A DNA stretch of 64,000 bases from Theobroma cacao (Eukaryota > Streptophyta > Magnoliopsida > Malvales > Malvaceae): assembly GCF_000208745.1 (NCBI RefSeq), contig NC_030858.1, positions 266,597 to 330,596 of the forward strand, in the 5' to 3' direction. The notes below the pieces were generated by a model. The model was not told where the DNA came from, did no database searches, and saw nothing but the letters and a program-made list of their open reading frames with translations. The position numbers were made by a program, and so were the translations under genes. Each line of letters opens with the position of its first letter. Within the stretch, counting starts at the first letter, position 1. Positions 11,111 to 23,207 of this stretch are shown piece by piece.

Positions 11111-14100
11111 ATGTTTGTAGAGCACTGGCAGGGTTTGGAATGTGGTGAAATCCTTCACGGTGGATCAAAGCTGCTGACTGCCAGCAATACATGTATGACT
11201 TCTGAACCAACTCTGCCTTGCAAACGAAGGAAGCTTCTGAATAACGCCATTATTGTGTTTCCTGGTGAGCCAGAAGCAGATGAACTGCCTTCATCTACAG
11301 TCAGCGGAAGTCCTTCAAAGACTCAAATCTTGTATGGAAATAATTTGGTTGCTACAGGTCCTATTACTGCTGCACACAAATATGAAAGAGATCTAGTTGG
11401 TTCTGATGCTCTTGCAAATTCACAAGGGCTTGATAGTGGTCCTGGTTTAGACATTAAATTATCTATGAGTTTTGACCATGATTCTGAATCACAGTTGATA
11501 CTCTCTGATAAAACGAGTAGATCTGATAGTTTTCATTTACTGGAAGGCAAGATGGGGGATTGTTTTGGTGTTACTAATAAGACTGAAGTCAATAAACCCT
11601 ATGGTGATATTAAAGGAGTAGAGGAGGTAAAGGAAGACCGCTCTATAAGAGATCTGTGCATTTCTGTTCTCAATAGTCAAGGGTTGCCTGTAAACGAGTG
11701 GTCTAGTACAAGTAGTCCTTTCACACAACCTCCAGAAGTTTGTAATGATTGGGCTTTTACCCAAACTTGTAAACAGTGTGGTAATTCTGAAAGTACACTG
11801 GAAATGTTACTTTGTGATCATTGTGAAGAGGCATATCATATATTTTGTTTGAACCCTAGGTTAAAGAAGTTGCCAACAGATGAGTGGTTTTGCCATCACT
11901 GTTCAAATATGAATTCGAAAGTTCTCCAAGAAACTTCCTTTCTTAAATCACCTATTCCAAGTTGGAGGAGAGCAACAGCTAAATTTGAAATGGGTCCAAT
12001 AGCAATCATGTTGAAATACCCTGAGCCATACGTGTCCCATGTCAGAATTGGCAAACCATTCCAAGCAGAAGTTCCTGAGTGGTCTGGTCAAGTTCCTAAG
12101 TATGTTATACCTTTAGATCTACAAAGTAATATTATATATGTTAGCAAGCATATGTTTCTTGTACTTGTTCCTCTTTCCAACTTTTAATTTAGAGTATTCT
12201 GTGATGGTTATATAGGAGCCAAGTTCTAGTGCTATGGTAAATATCCAGGCAACTTCTACTTGATCTTGCTATCTAGCTCTTTTATGAATACTCCTACTAT
12301 GTGGATTTATTGGTGAACTGAAGTTGTAACAGTATCCTTTCTTTTGTAATACTGTTTTCTTTGATGGTGCAGTGATGATTATTTCTTTGGTGAGCCATTG
12401 GAATTGGATCCAGCAGAAACTGTTGCTTCAAATGTAAGAAATCTTTTTCAGCATGGCTAGTGGATCTTCTTTGGCTGTAAAGCTTCGACTTTGAGAATAG
12501 CTAAATCTTGAAAATAGGATTTGGGAAATATTGGGGTGGAATAACAGGTATTGTGGCTTCTCAGGTCCACTGGTCAGACTGGTTTTCCAAGTCCAATTCC
12601 TTGAGTAATTGGCTCCAATGTCGAGAAGTCCATTATGATGATGCAAGAAATTGTGTTGAAGGAACTGCATGTGGGAAATGGCGCAGGTAAATACAAATGC
12701 ATACTTTCTCCTCTTTTCCTATCCTGTAGGGATGCAAAGTCCACCTGGATCACAAGTGTTAGAGGAAATTCTAAAACAATTGTGAGAGCAATTCTACCAG
12801 TTTGTCTTTTGTTAACTTCCCTAAAAATAGAGGAAAAATTTTCATGGTAATTCTACCTCCCTGCTGCTATTGTTGTATGGGCTAATGCTCATAAGATTTG
12901 TTGTAATAAGAAGGCAAAATCTCTATCATATCATTTTGTGACTGATATTGTCACGATGCAATAGGTACATAACTTTATGGAGCACAGATATGAAGTTCTT
13001 TTATTTTCTTATCATATCATTTTGTGACTGATATTGTCACGATGCAATAGGTACATAACTTTATGGAGCACAGATATGAAGTTCTTTTATTTTCTTTAAA
13101 TGAGAAGGCACATTTTGCATCTCACTGGCACTTTATCAAATTTTTTTCCCTTATCCAATGTAATTGTGCACTTAAAAGTAAAAAAAAATACATGCATCAC
13201 TTTCATACATCCCTTTTACTTACTTGAAGCCCTGATAATACAGGGCACCACTTTCTGAAGTCCAAACTGATGACTGGGACTGTTCTTCTGCTGTTGTTTG
13301 GGACCCAGCCCACGCTGATTGTGCTGTTCCTCAGGTATTCTTCTAGTCTTCTCTATTATTTTGAACACTTCCTGCTTAGTAAGAGGTTTGCTCTGCTACA
13401 TTCTGTCTTGCATGTTACAAGAGTAGATATGTCGTGTGGTGTGCGTGTGAGTATGCACTTTAAATCGTCATCTACTTTTCCATGCATTTTTCTTCGTAAA
13501 TCTTAAACAGTTTTTCTATTGTATTTCACTAGTAGTGAGCTTAGTTCTTACCAAAAGCTTAATCTAGACAAATGAAAGCACTTTGAATGAACGAACTTTA
13601 TTTCTTGGGTATTTTTGTTATAAGTAATGAACATTCTAGAAGGTCTGTTTTTTCCATAAACAGATTCTCTTTCTTCTCTCCTTCTGTTTGTAATGGACCT
13701 TATTATTACATAATGATATAGTTTTATCCTTTTTCTAGGAGTTGGAAACAGAACAAGTTCTAATACATTTGAAGTACATAGAACAGGTATGTCCCCTTTA
13801 TTTACGATTCTGGAGCAGTTTTTGGGAATATGTTGCTGAGAATGTCTTTCTGGTTAGGCTATTGGAAGTGTTGCATTTGATTTATTTGACAAACACAACC
13901 TCATTGTTTAACATTGTAGTTTCTTGGGATTTACCTTCTGTCTCCACTGGCTATTTTTTACTTGGCCTGGTTTCTCTATTGTTAATTAAAATTTGGCTTA
14001 TGGTTCCATAGTATAATTAAGTTATCTAGGACAGGGTTGGTTTATCATGTTTTGTCATGAAATTTAAGAAATAACACTATGTTTCCACGACTGCTAAAGT

Positions 14101-14236
14101 TAGAGGCTTGTGCTATATGGATTACAGTTTTGCTTATTGATTCATGCTTTATAATTTATATTAACAATTCTCTTACCTTCTGTCAATGGCTGTGTAGCTG
14201 AGATCTCACTTTGGTGCTAAAAGGAGAAAGACTTGA
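11111..14236 (+). CDS. PHD-finger protein with CW-like C-terminal module
   Basis: Six coding exons give 449 residues: 11111-12099, 12373-12433, 12565-12686, 13244-13334, 13739-13786, 14198-14236. A C4HC3 PHD finger runs from C220 to C264 (CKQC, LCDHC, FCHHC) and includes the DEWFC signature. PHD fingers usually read histone H3 tails, so a nuclear chromatin role is inferred. Near residues 365-425 a second Cys/Trp module has WLQC, CGKWRR, DDWDC and CAVPQE. This pattern resembles a CW-type zinc finger with an insertion between its first two cysteines. The C-terminus is basic (GAKRRKT), a possible nuclear signal. Related Arabidopsis PHD proteins are of the At3g08020/At1g77250 type (from memory). 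A 21-nt optional microexon may sit in the first intron. The PHD assignment is secure; the exact start is less so. Confidence 0.85.
12216..12236 (+). other. Candidate 21-nt cassette microexon in the PHD gene
   Basis: A 21-base segment is preceded by TATAG and followed by GTAAAT. It keeps the frame between exons 1 and 2 and would add seven residues (about SQVLVLC) without a stop. The direct splice 12099 to 12373 also keeps the frame, so the segment may be optional or not used at all. Confidence 0.25.
12925..13096 (+). repeat. Perfect 86-bp tandem duplication in a PHD-gene intron
   Basis: Bases 12925-13010 are repeated immediately as 13011-13096, with no difference that I can find. Both copies lie inside the third coding intron (12687-13243). 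Perfect identity in an intron points to a very recent event, or to an assembly artefact. Confidence 0.93.
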
Positions 14237-14765
14237 ATATCACTATTACAAATTTAGAGTGCAGTGGTTGTTTTTCAAATCTGAGGTGAGTGTTCATAAA
14301 CTACAAGAGATTGATATCTCAAAGTTTCGATTAATAAGAATTCCTTTTTGAATACCTTTTTGTCTTTGCAGAAGACCGGCGTAGATCTTTATACAGGCAA
14401 AAGGTTTAGCAATTCCACAGGAATCAACTTGGTTTCATTGTAGTTATACAATATACACAACAGTTGCCAGATAGAGCTGCTGTTGTAATTGTCACCCAAA
14501 AATGTTCAATTTTATACGCCCTTGATCTAGTTCGCGCCTGTAGTTTCCCCATACCATGCTGATGCTGGGTGAATGTCCATTCTTTTCAGCCACTTGGCTC
14601 CACACACAAACATAATTTTTGTTTAAACTCAAAAATAATGAATGCTATATTACCAATTCTTATCATCTTTCCAAGGTGAAATTGATCGAAAGAAATGCGA
14701 GAATGATATTTAAAAGATATTCAGAATATGTAAAATATGTTTCCCCTTGGATGTTTTTCCTTGTT
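14237..14765. other. Convergent 3' region of the PHD and CRY-DASH genes
   Basis: The two genes converge with 529 bases between their stop codons. This interval must hold both 3' UTRs, so overlapping antisense transcript ends are likely. A splice-like acceptor near 14371 (plus strand) could belong to a spliced PHD 3' UTR. No further gene was seen. Confidence 0.45.
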
Positions 14766-17700
14766 TCATCTCCTGTGTCCCTGGAACTGTCTCCCACCAG
14801 ATTTGCTTCTTCTCCCCACGCTTTGATTATGATGCCTGTTAGTGTTCCCGAATTTGAGAGGTACAACTTGCTCAATATATGATTTTCCAGGAAAGTTCCT
14901 CTTATCTCTGGGAAGGGCAAGAAGCTCTGGTAACCAATACGCCACATACTCGCCTTCAGGGTCATATGTTTGTGCCTGAAAAATCATTTATCTTAACAAT
15001 ATTTTTGCTGAAAAGAACTGATGTAAGCAAACTAATCTAAATGCAAGTAGAAAATTTGTTCAGAAATTTAGATATCAAAGTGCACGTACTTGCTTTGGGA
15101 TGCTGAAATAGCGATCTTCTCTAGGGTCATTTCCAACTCCTTAGAAGAAGGAGCAGTAGTTAATGTTAGGATAAGACCTCAGGCTAGCTAGATTCTAAAT
15201 ATAGATGCTTAAGAAAGGAAATGCACATGTGAATTCACCTGCACCATACGTCCAGTTTCCATAGTTGGAACATGGGTCATAATCTAAAAGGCATGTTTCG
15301 AACCATTCTGCTCCCATACGCCAGTCAATTCCCATGTCTCGAACAAGAAAGGAACATACAATCTGCAGATGAGTAGACTAGCCATTGGTAATGTTGCAAA
15401 CATGTTTAACAGCATGCTGGATTCCCAGAAAAACAAAATGAAGATGTAGGTGTTATCTAAGGATTTGAACAAGCTAGTTTATGATGAGAATCCAGGGACA
15501 TTTCCATTCTACTGATATTCTACAGGGAAAAAAAAAGAAAGAAAATTAGACAATGTGCATGACTTATTGTTTACCTGCCGGCCTCGATTTGACATGAATC
15601 CAGTGGCTGAGAGTTCCTTCATGTTTGCATCTATAAGAGGGTACCCGGTGCAGCCATTTCTCCAAGATTCAAACAATTTTTGTTCTTGACTCCATCCCCT
15701 TTCCGCTTTTCTGGGGCCACCTACATTAGCTAAATTTGTCAAATGATATGATAATGACCATTGATTCATACGCATTTGTTCAAAGAATGTTGGTCTTCTA
15801 CTCAAACAGTGACAGAATTTCACCACAAAAACATTAATTTACTCCTAAAGAAATTCAACTAATTTCGATCTTTACCTAAATGGAAAATTGAATTCCCATA
15901 TTTGATCGAAAGAAATCTGAAGTAATCCCTCCATATCAATTCAAACAACACCCTGCAACAAATTTCATATTGAGAAGAGTAAGGAAGCAAATGTTTTCCG
16001 CTGACAGCAAGAGCAATGGAAGGTACCAGTATGTGGAGTCATTCGCTAGCCTTTCCTTTTCATATCTCTTTACCTAATAGCATTAACCAAAATACCTGCC
16101 TGAGTTAAAATCATCATTTCCATCATACAACATGGTTATGTAACAACAGCAAAGGAAAAGTTCAGAAAGTTTGCAAACCTCTTCATATATGAATCGAGGA
16201 GAGAGACTTCCTGAAGCAAGCCATGGAGAGAACTTCGTTGAGTAATCAGGTCCTAACATTCCGTTCCTTGTCTCCTTGTATACTTTTAACGAGTCCTATA
16301 AAAGCATGCAATTGAGACTGATTAATGAAGGCAGCAAAATCTGAGCAATTTTTTCTTTTTACCTCACTGTTATCAACTGCCCATGTTATAGTATTACATT
16401 CTCCGCCTAACACATATCATGCAAGTAAATTGGTAAATGAGCCAATTCATCTTGCCTTCTTCCAGAAGTACTCTGATACTCTGCTCAATGCAGCAGTTTC
16501 GCCTCCCAAAAATCTCATTCCTTTTGTAGCCTGTCATTTGAAGAAGAATAATAAAAGAAAAACTCATATAATCACTATCATTCTCAATGCTTGTTGAATA
16601 TTTGTATGCATACTATATATGGCATGTTAGCTTGCCTTTTCTGATTGAAGTCCAAGCTGCTCAATTGAAGGAACATGTCCCCAGTCATCGATACTAGGAG
16701 CTGGCCCAAGAGATTTTGGAAGTCTGATGCACCCTCGTATGGCACATTTGGCTTCAACAGACTGCAAGTGTTAACTTCTGTTAACAATATCTAACACACA
16801 CAACCTTCTTACAGTCATTCACACCAAACCATGATGAACCGAAAATGACAAAATGTAGAATCATGCCTTACGAAACTGAGTATACACGTCTGGCAAACTG
16901 CTGATACTGATTGGAAGGTCATCTAAGTGATACATGGTGCTGCCCCATATAAGTTCTAGCTTAGGATTGTGAGTTGAACTTGAACTCGTAGAATTCCCTT
17001 GAGCAGGTGATAACACCACCCCTCTCAGACCTCGCGTGACCAGTCTTTCAACTTGTAGCTCCTCACTGCAGGTTTCTTTATGTGCATATACCTGATTAGA
17101 TTAGTATTCAAAAATGCGCATTATGTAAATTCAATGACTCAGAAAGAAATTATAAACCATAGATTCATTTATAGCTTGAAGTGGTAGGCACTCAACTGTG
17201 TGAGCTCCAAAAGCTTTTGCAAGAGAAGGAAGAATGTCCTCTGGCTTCCCACGTTGAATGAGAAGATCAAGGCCCTTCTTCATCAAATTCTTCTTCAAAT
17301 CAGCCAAGCATTCAATAATAAATTGCGCTCTCAAAGCTAGCAAGAAACAAATGGAAAGAAAATAGAAATGAATAAAATAATAGTATTATTAGTAATACTA
17401 ATGGCGGATTCAGAAATGATACCTCCAGTCTTTGGGAAACCAAAGCAATAGGTAGTCTCAAAGAGACGAGGATCGATGCAGTAAACAGGCAAAATGGCCT
17501 CAGAAGAAACCCAAGCCTTAAACAAAGCCTCGTTGTCTAACACTCTCAGATCATTCCTATACCAAACTATGGAAATCCCTTTCCCGTTCCTCTTCACTGT
17601 CTTTGATGAGTACCTTTCAAAGGTTTTCTCCGCAATGCTGTCCATTTCATGGGAGTCTAGTCCCGGGACCTGGTAGATTGTAGAAGAAGAAACGGATTTG

Positions 17701-17834
17701 GGTTCGGATTTTGAAGTGGAACTCATGATTTGGAAGCCAAGACGGAACCTAATATGACTTGAATATGCAAATATCGAAGACGGGTAGATCAGTTTTCTCT
17801 GTGAAAGTAAAGAGGATGAAGGAAGAATGGCCAT
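14766..17834 (-). CDS. CRY3: Cryptochrome DASH (CRY3), organellar photolyase-like flavoprotein
   Basis: Twelve exons give 582 residues: 17834-17423, 17336-17197, 17091-16867, 16761-16636, 16530-16456, 16295-16179, 16073-16027, 15952-15876, 15720-15575, 15362-15239, 15139-15090, 14975-14766. The first ~80 residues are Ser-rich and basic, as in a transit peptide, and Arabidopsis CRY3 is imported into chloroplasts and mitochondria. A photolyase N-terminal domain follows ([13 protein letters not shown]), then FAD-binding motifs including [42 protein letters not shown] and [14 protein letters not shown]. The family repairs cyclobutane dimers in single-stranded or looped DNA using FAD and an MTHF antenna. 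Introns 3, 4 and 5 all start with GC instead of GT (GCATGA, GCAAGC, GCAAGA). The basic, Gly/Ser/Arg-rich tail is typical of plant members. Length is slightly above the Arabidopsis protein. Confidence 0.95.
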
Positions 17835-19470
17835 GATACATGTAGTTGGGGCTTTGTAGCTGGCAAACTATTAAGCAGTTAGGCAGTTGACATGTGGATA
17901 TGAAGGACGTGGCGCTTTCTTAACCTGTAGACAGGTTCTTAAATTTCTCAACGGATTTGTCTCAATAGCAGCCACAGCTTTGTCTTTCAAAAAGTAACCC
18001 AGACTTGCATGACAGCAGATGGCAAGCTCTAAGCCAGCTTCATTATGCAGCTTGGCCCACTTCAGGCTCCAACTCCCTTACAGTTTGGGGTCCAATTCAT
18101 GATCTACAGACTGTCCTGTGCCTTTTTTATGAAAAAAATAAAACATGCTTGTAAATTTAGCAAGGAAGCTTCCTTGACAAAGGTGCAGTCAAGGTTTGCT
18201 TTCCTATTTTGGAAAAGAAAGATGCATAGTTGCACTAGCATCATCTCTTCTTGAATCATATGAACACATCTCGTCTAATTTATGATACAGAATACAGATA
18301 TCATTAGACAATTTCTGCTTCTCGACCATACTGATGCAGCATTTTGGGCTATTCGGGTTTCATGTCTTTCGTTTCATCGTATGTATGATGTTGGATCTTG
18401 ACATCAGAATAGCTACTCATTTGACTAATCAAACTTCCCCAGGATAAGCCTATCCAGATAGAACCTGCTGCTGGACAAAACTGTCGAACTAGGAATGCCA
18501 AAAGTCAGAGCAATCGTTGATCAAGACAACGCAATTTTTCTTGGTAACATTCACTCCATTCAACCAACAATTTTTCTTTCTTGTTTGTTCATAGTTTACT
18601 CAACAATTAGATTGCCTTGAACATGAAGGAAAAGTTTTTTACACCTACAATTTTGTATGGTTCAGTGATGCAAGATGTCTCTAAGCTGTAAGTAGATGAT
18701 ACAATAAAGGCATCAGTTACATGGTGAGGGCTTCAACAAGCTCCAAACTTTGTCTATGCCTCACCAAAATTGTTGTGTCAGTCTGCAGCAAACACAGATA
18801 AGTCCAATCTAGTCCATTTGCTGCAATTGCCAAACACAAGAACAGGAATGCAGGTTTTCATGAAAACTTCAATCTGCACATGCAGAAGTGAAATGATAGA
18901 AAAGGAAAGTACCATTATATAACCAGAAAAAGAAATAGATAGACAAAAGAAGTGCAGTACGCGTACATACGTCTATTACTAGCTAAGGGTTCAATTAAGG
19001 CAACAGGGTCACAAAGAACATGGTAAGAACAATGCTACACTGACGGAAATGAAGACTGTAGATTAGCTAACTATTAAGTAATCTTAACTCACTACCTGTG
19101 ACAAATGGAGTTAATCTTTCTGAAGGCCTGATAATTAATGATAAACCTGAACAAGTGAACATAAGATTTCAATTTTATAGCTTGGAACAAAAAAAGGGGG
19201 AAAATGAATGAAGAGATTTCGTGCCTAATCACATGCATGGTGCATTCCTAGTGGCTTGTTTTTTAACGTGGGCAAAGCAACCACCAATCACCAACCTAGC
19301 CTTATTCTACGACCAGGAATGATGTAAAAGATTGGGAAAGAGAGGGGAAGAGCTGAAAAGAGCATTTCAGTTACCATATCCATAGCATAAGCAAATAGTG
19401 TAAAGGAGGAGAAGCATCAGATAATGATTTCAGAATTACCTAAGTGCCATGATTCACAACATGAAGATGG
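17835..19470. other. Intergenic region between CRY3 and the RlmH-like gene
   Basis: The first few hundred bases are the CRY3 promoter, read on the minus strand. The rest lies downstream of the RlmH-like gene and probably includes its 3' UTR. Open frames here are short and unremarkable. No repeat or RNA gene was recognised. Confidence 0.4.
17906..17913. promoter_or_regulatory. ACGTGGC (ABRE/G-box-like) element upstream of CRY3
   Basis: GACGTGGC lies about 75 bases upstream of the CRY3 start codon at 17834. ACGT cores are bound by plant bZIP factors such as HY5 and ABFs, so light or stress control of CRY3 is a reasonable inference. Only motif and position support it. Confidence 0.4.
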
Positions 19471-21761
19471 CTAATGATGATACTTTTGTCCTTTCAGAAT
19501 AGTCCATGACCTGAAATCAAATTATATATCAACTCTCATAGGGTAAAGGGCAGAGAGTTATAAAACATAGGTTGCTGCTAAGCACTAAGCAATATCCAGA
19601 GAACAGAGCAAGTTTAAGATGTCTCACGAATGATGTCCCAAAAAGAAAAGCAAAAGAGGAAAACGAGATATAATTGCACTTGTGACCCAGACCTAAAGAG
19701 TTCAATAAAGTTTAACAAATTTGACCAGACAATATAACCATCCACCATTAACTGTTAAGAGAAAGCAACCACTCCTAACAATCCAAGTATTGTCTTATCT
19801 CAATAATATCTCCAATAACTTCCCATCTATATCCAGCTCAAGCAACAATGAGAGATGAGTCCTTCTGCACTATTGATTGACACAAACACAAAGGCAACTG
19901 AAACTTTCTGATATGCTGCATAGGACAGCAATAGCGGAATCACTATACCAACCAATAGTCCCGATTCCACCTAAGTGGATCAAAATTCAAACCCCTGTTC
20001 TATAAGAAGTAGCTGGGAAATTTCACCAAGAGCTTTTACTTCAAGATAGTTAAAATTATTGCTCATTTATGGTGACAGGAACCACCTTTTTCTTTCCTTT
20101 TTTTTTCTTTTCTTGATGAATTATCCTTTATCATTCAAAATTAGATTGAAGAAGGCTGCAAGCAGCAAATGTACAAACATGACTGAAAATCACCTTGATG
20201 TCAAATTAGCATTGTTTGTTATAAGTTATAACCAACAAATATGATTTCTGTAATGAATGTTTTTCAATGTTCCATGAGATTGGATGTATGAGATGATACT
20301 GAAGATGGAACTGTTAACCTCTTCTCACCTATAAAGTTGTTCCAGGAGCACAACTAGTGCAATTTGATGATTCAATACCATTGAAGACAACTTGATTGAT
20401 ACGTTTGCACGTTCTCGTATTTGTTGTCCATGACCATAAGGTCCACCAATGCAAAACGATAACCTTAAAGCTCCCTATAACATGGAAAATTGCAAAAACA
20501 CTTATACTATACATGAGTCAGTCTTTTAAATATCAAATTCAACCAATACGGAGTTACAAAGTATGCTTCATAATGTCCTATATCAGTGCATTGTGATCAA
20601 GGATCAAAAAGTGAATATGATCCCAGAATTGTTCTGGCTTCTAAAACATTTGCAATTTCAAGCATCTGATAAATGGAAGGAGGTATCTAGCTAGAAACGA
20701 GCTTGATGGTGATGGCTAATATCTATCTCAAGGAGCAATGCAAAATATGTATGACAACACTTACAATTCCAGCTGCATACGCACCTACCTTACCAGAAGC
20801 TATTTGATGCCAATTTAGTTCTGAGTATTTTCCACAGTCAGTTGGTTTCATATACTCAAATAAGACTTAAGCAACAGGATAAATGTATTTTCATTCATTC
20901 CCAATAATCATTGTAATGGTTTTTATTCCATACCGTATTCCCAGCATCTCCTAACAATTCGGCCATGTGCTCAGACCCAATATCTAGTCCATGCTCATCC
21001 AACATCACCACCTACAAGTAGAGAGGTAAATAGTTGCAAATCAAGGCTGAATGCTCCAACAAAACTAAATTTGTGAACATTACAAAGGTTAAAGGTGCCT
21101 AATAAAGAGCTGGAAGACAAGCAGGCAAACAGAAATAAGAAGTTAAGTTGAATGGTGTTTGAGGCCCTACCCAATCATCGGACCTGATAAGGTTGACAAC
21201 AGCCGTGTCTTCATCATCAACCTGAGCCCTCGCATTGCTACAAGAAGTCAAGAACAAATTCACCCATAAAATTACAGTTCTTAGATGGCATAAAAAATGA
21301 GCACATAAAGACATAAAGGAAAGAGTACCGTGCATTTTTAGGATTGGACCGAATTTGAACATCATCAACATGACAATAACATTTGAGCTTTGCGATATAT
21401 TCATCCACCAGTAATTGCACACCAGGAGACCTCTTTTTTCCTACCGATAGGATTCGAACAGGCAATGCTTTCTGCCCAGTCCCACCAATCGAAGCCTCAT
21501 AGTTGTTACTAGCTGTTATTTATAATCTTGAAACATGAATTTGACATGAAACAGAGGGGGCGGAGCAGGAAGTTTACCACGGATTGACCAGTGTATTTGC
21601 AGCCTTTACCTGATAATTTTGATTCGAGAATTGAGATTAATACAAAGTTGCAGACGAATATTTAATAGTTTGATTCTGATTAGGATACAAAAACCTGAAG
21701 AATGAGAGCTGGAATTCTTCCACTGAAGACAAGCACCACACGCTGAAATCGCCATTGCCAT
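19471..21761 (-). CDS. RlmH-family SPOUT rRNA methyltransferase, probably plastid-targeted
   Basis: Seven exons give 187 residues: 21761-21695, 21609-21578, 21471-21329, 21228-21171, 21011-20934, 20474-20329, 19510-19471. The core begins ALPVRILSVGKKRS and carries the SAM-binding trefoil motif GGPYGHG at about residues 136-142. It ends in the family-typical LKGQKYHH. Bacterial RlmH methylates pseudouridine 1915 of 23S rRNA as a dimer. The plant protein has an extra ~35-residue N-terminus (Ser/Cys-rich) that fits organelle import. Arabidopsis At5g10620 is the likely counterpart (from memory). The gene is compact apart from the last intron (about 0.8 kb). It shares a 516-bp head-to-head promoter with the FAM32A-like gene. 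Confidence 0.9.
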
Positions 21762-22277
21762 CACTAACTTTTGGTATTATAATTGTACTACTAGCAACGG
21801 CGTCAAGAGTAAAGACTGTAGCTTTTCTTTTTCTTGGTACATAAAGACTGTAACTTTTCTTTACCAGCAATGGGTTCTGATGGTGATGAGTCTGGTGACC
21901 ACTCACCCGAACCCCCACGTTGTGGTAAATGTACTATGGGTGAAACGACAGCGTTTCTCGAGGCTAAGTCAGGGTGGTTCTCTTTTTATTTATTTGTTCA
22001 TTTTTCACTATAAAAGGCCTGTGGTATGGATTCTGGAAATGCCTCGTTCGTTTCCAGAACCTGCGGGACTGTTGGGTGCTGCGGAGGAAGAAAACAACCT
22101 CTTCAGCGTCGAGAATCAGGAAACGACGCGAAGATTGTCCTTAATACAGACAGGAGGTATTTCCAAGTGAGTAACCCAAAAACCAATCCTTGCATATTTG
22201 CATTCTCAGCTAAAAATTCTTTCGTATCATTGTTTATATACGAAGTATATTAGTTGTTGCATTTGTGTTATCTTTAG
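21762..22277. promoter_or_regulatory. Bidirectional promoter, RlmH-like and FAM32A-like genes
   Basis: Two start codons on opposite strands are 516 bases apart. On the plus strand a 5'-UTR exon ends at a CCAA/GTGAGT donor (after 22166). Its intron ends in CTTTAG directly before the ATG at 22278. No strong TATA box was seen, as expected for housekeeping genes. Confidence 0.5.
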
Positions 22278-23207
22278 ATGTCGGCGTACGAGAACTTTGT
22301 CGGGGGAAGACTGAGGCTGAAGGGGAAACCCCTCCACGTTAAAGCAGATGGCATTTCCAAAAACAAGAAGAACAGACACAAACACCGTATTGCCTTCCAT
22401 TCCCAAGGTTGGTTCCACCTCATGTGTTTTGCTTTATCTCCTCCTTCTGTGTCTGTTTCAGACATTTATCTCTATACTTTCTTGATATAAATCTTAAGAG
22501 TTGGATGATTAGTTGTGGGTGTTAAAAATCTATGATTAAGCAGAATAATCTCAGTAAGCTTTAAGCTTTCTAGAGCAAGGTGTGGTTTTCTTACTGTCCA
22601 AGCTGATCAAGGTAGAAATCAGGAATAAGCCTTTTTAGGACTTATTTCCGTTTTTTATTGAGCCTTCTTCCTGCTTCATGTGCAAATTATGTCCTTCAAA
22701 GTCATGACTTTGGAAGATTGGAATCTGCGCTGCTAACTCTTTGCAAACTTGAGCTCTTGGTCTTTTGGTAGAACGGAGATAAATAAGCTTGCAATGGCCT
22801 CTAAAGGAAATACTCTTCTTTGATAATGACTTTCTGAAATTCTGATCATGATTTTGCTTCTGGATTTGCTTATGGAGTACATTTCTCCTTCATTTTCGCT
22901 TATCTGATGCCTTCACTTACACCTTGTTCATCAAATTTGGAGGTTGACAGGTGAAAAGACAGGGTTGTCAACAGATCAGACTGAGGAGGTTATCTATGAG
23001 ACTGAACAAGATGGCAGCGAAGCTCATGCTTTTGAGGATCATCTTACGCCAGCTGAAAGAAAATTCCTGGAGCAGACGCACAAACTTGAGCTTCAAAGAC
23101 TGGCAAAGATGGCGAGCAAATCACACCGTGATCGCATTCAGGAATTTAACCAGTATTTGGCTAATCTAACTGAGCATTATGACATTCCCAAAGTCGGCCC
23201 CGGTTAA
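22278..23207 (+). CDS. FAM32A-like spliceosome-associated protein
   Basis: Two coding exons, 22278-22407 and 22951-23207, give 128 residues. The N-terminus reads MSAYENFVGGRLRLKGKPL and is followed by a Lys/Arg-rich stretch (KNKKNRHKHR), then an acidic middle. The conserved C-terminal half contains LTPAERKFLE and ends HYDIPKVGPG. In human FAM32A this C-terminal tail reaches into the catalytic C* spliceosome and promotes exon ligation (established for the animal protein). A nuclear splicing role here is inferred. The ATG lies immediately after the acceptor of a 5'-UTR intron (22167-22277), so the leader is spliced. Confidence 0.9.
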
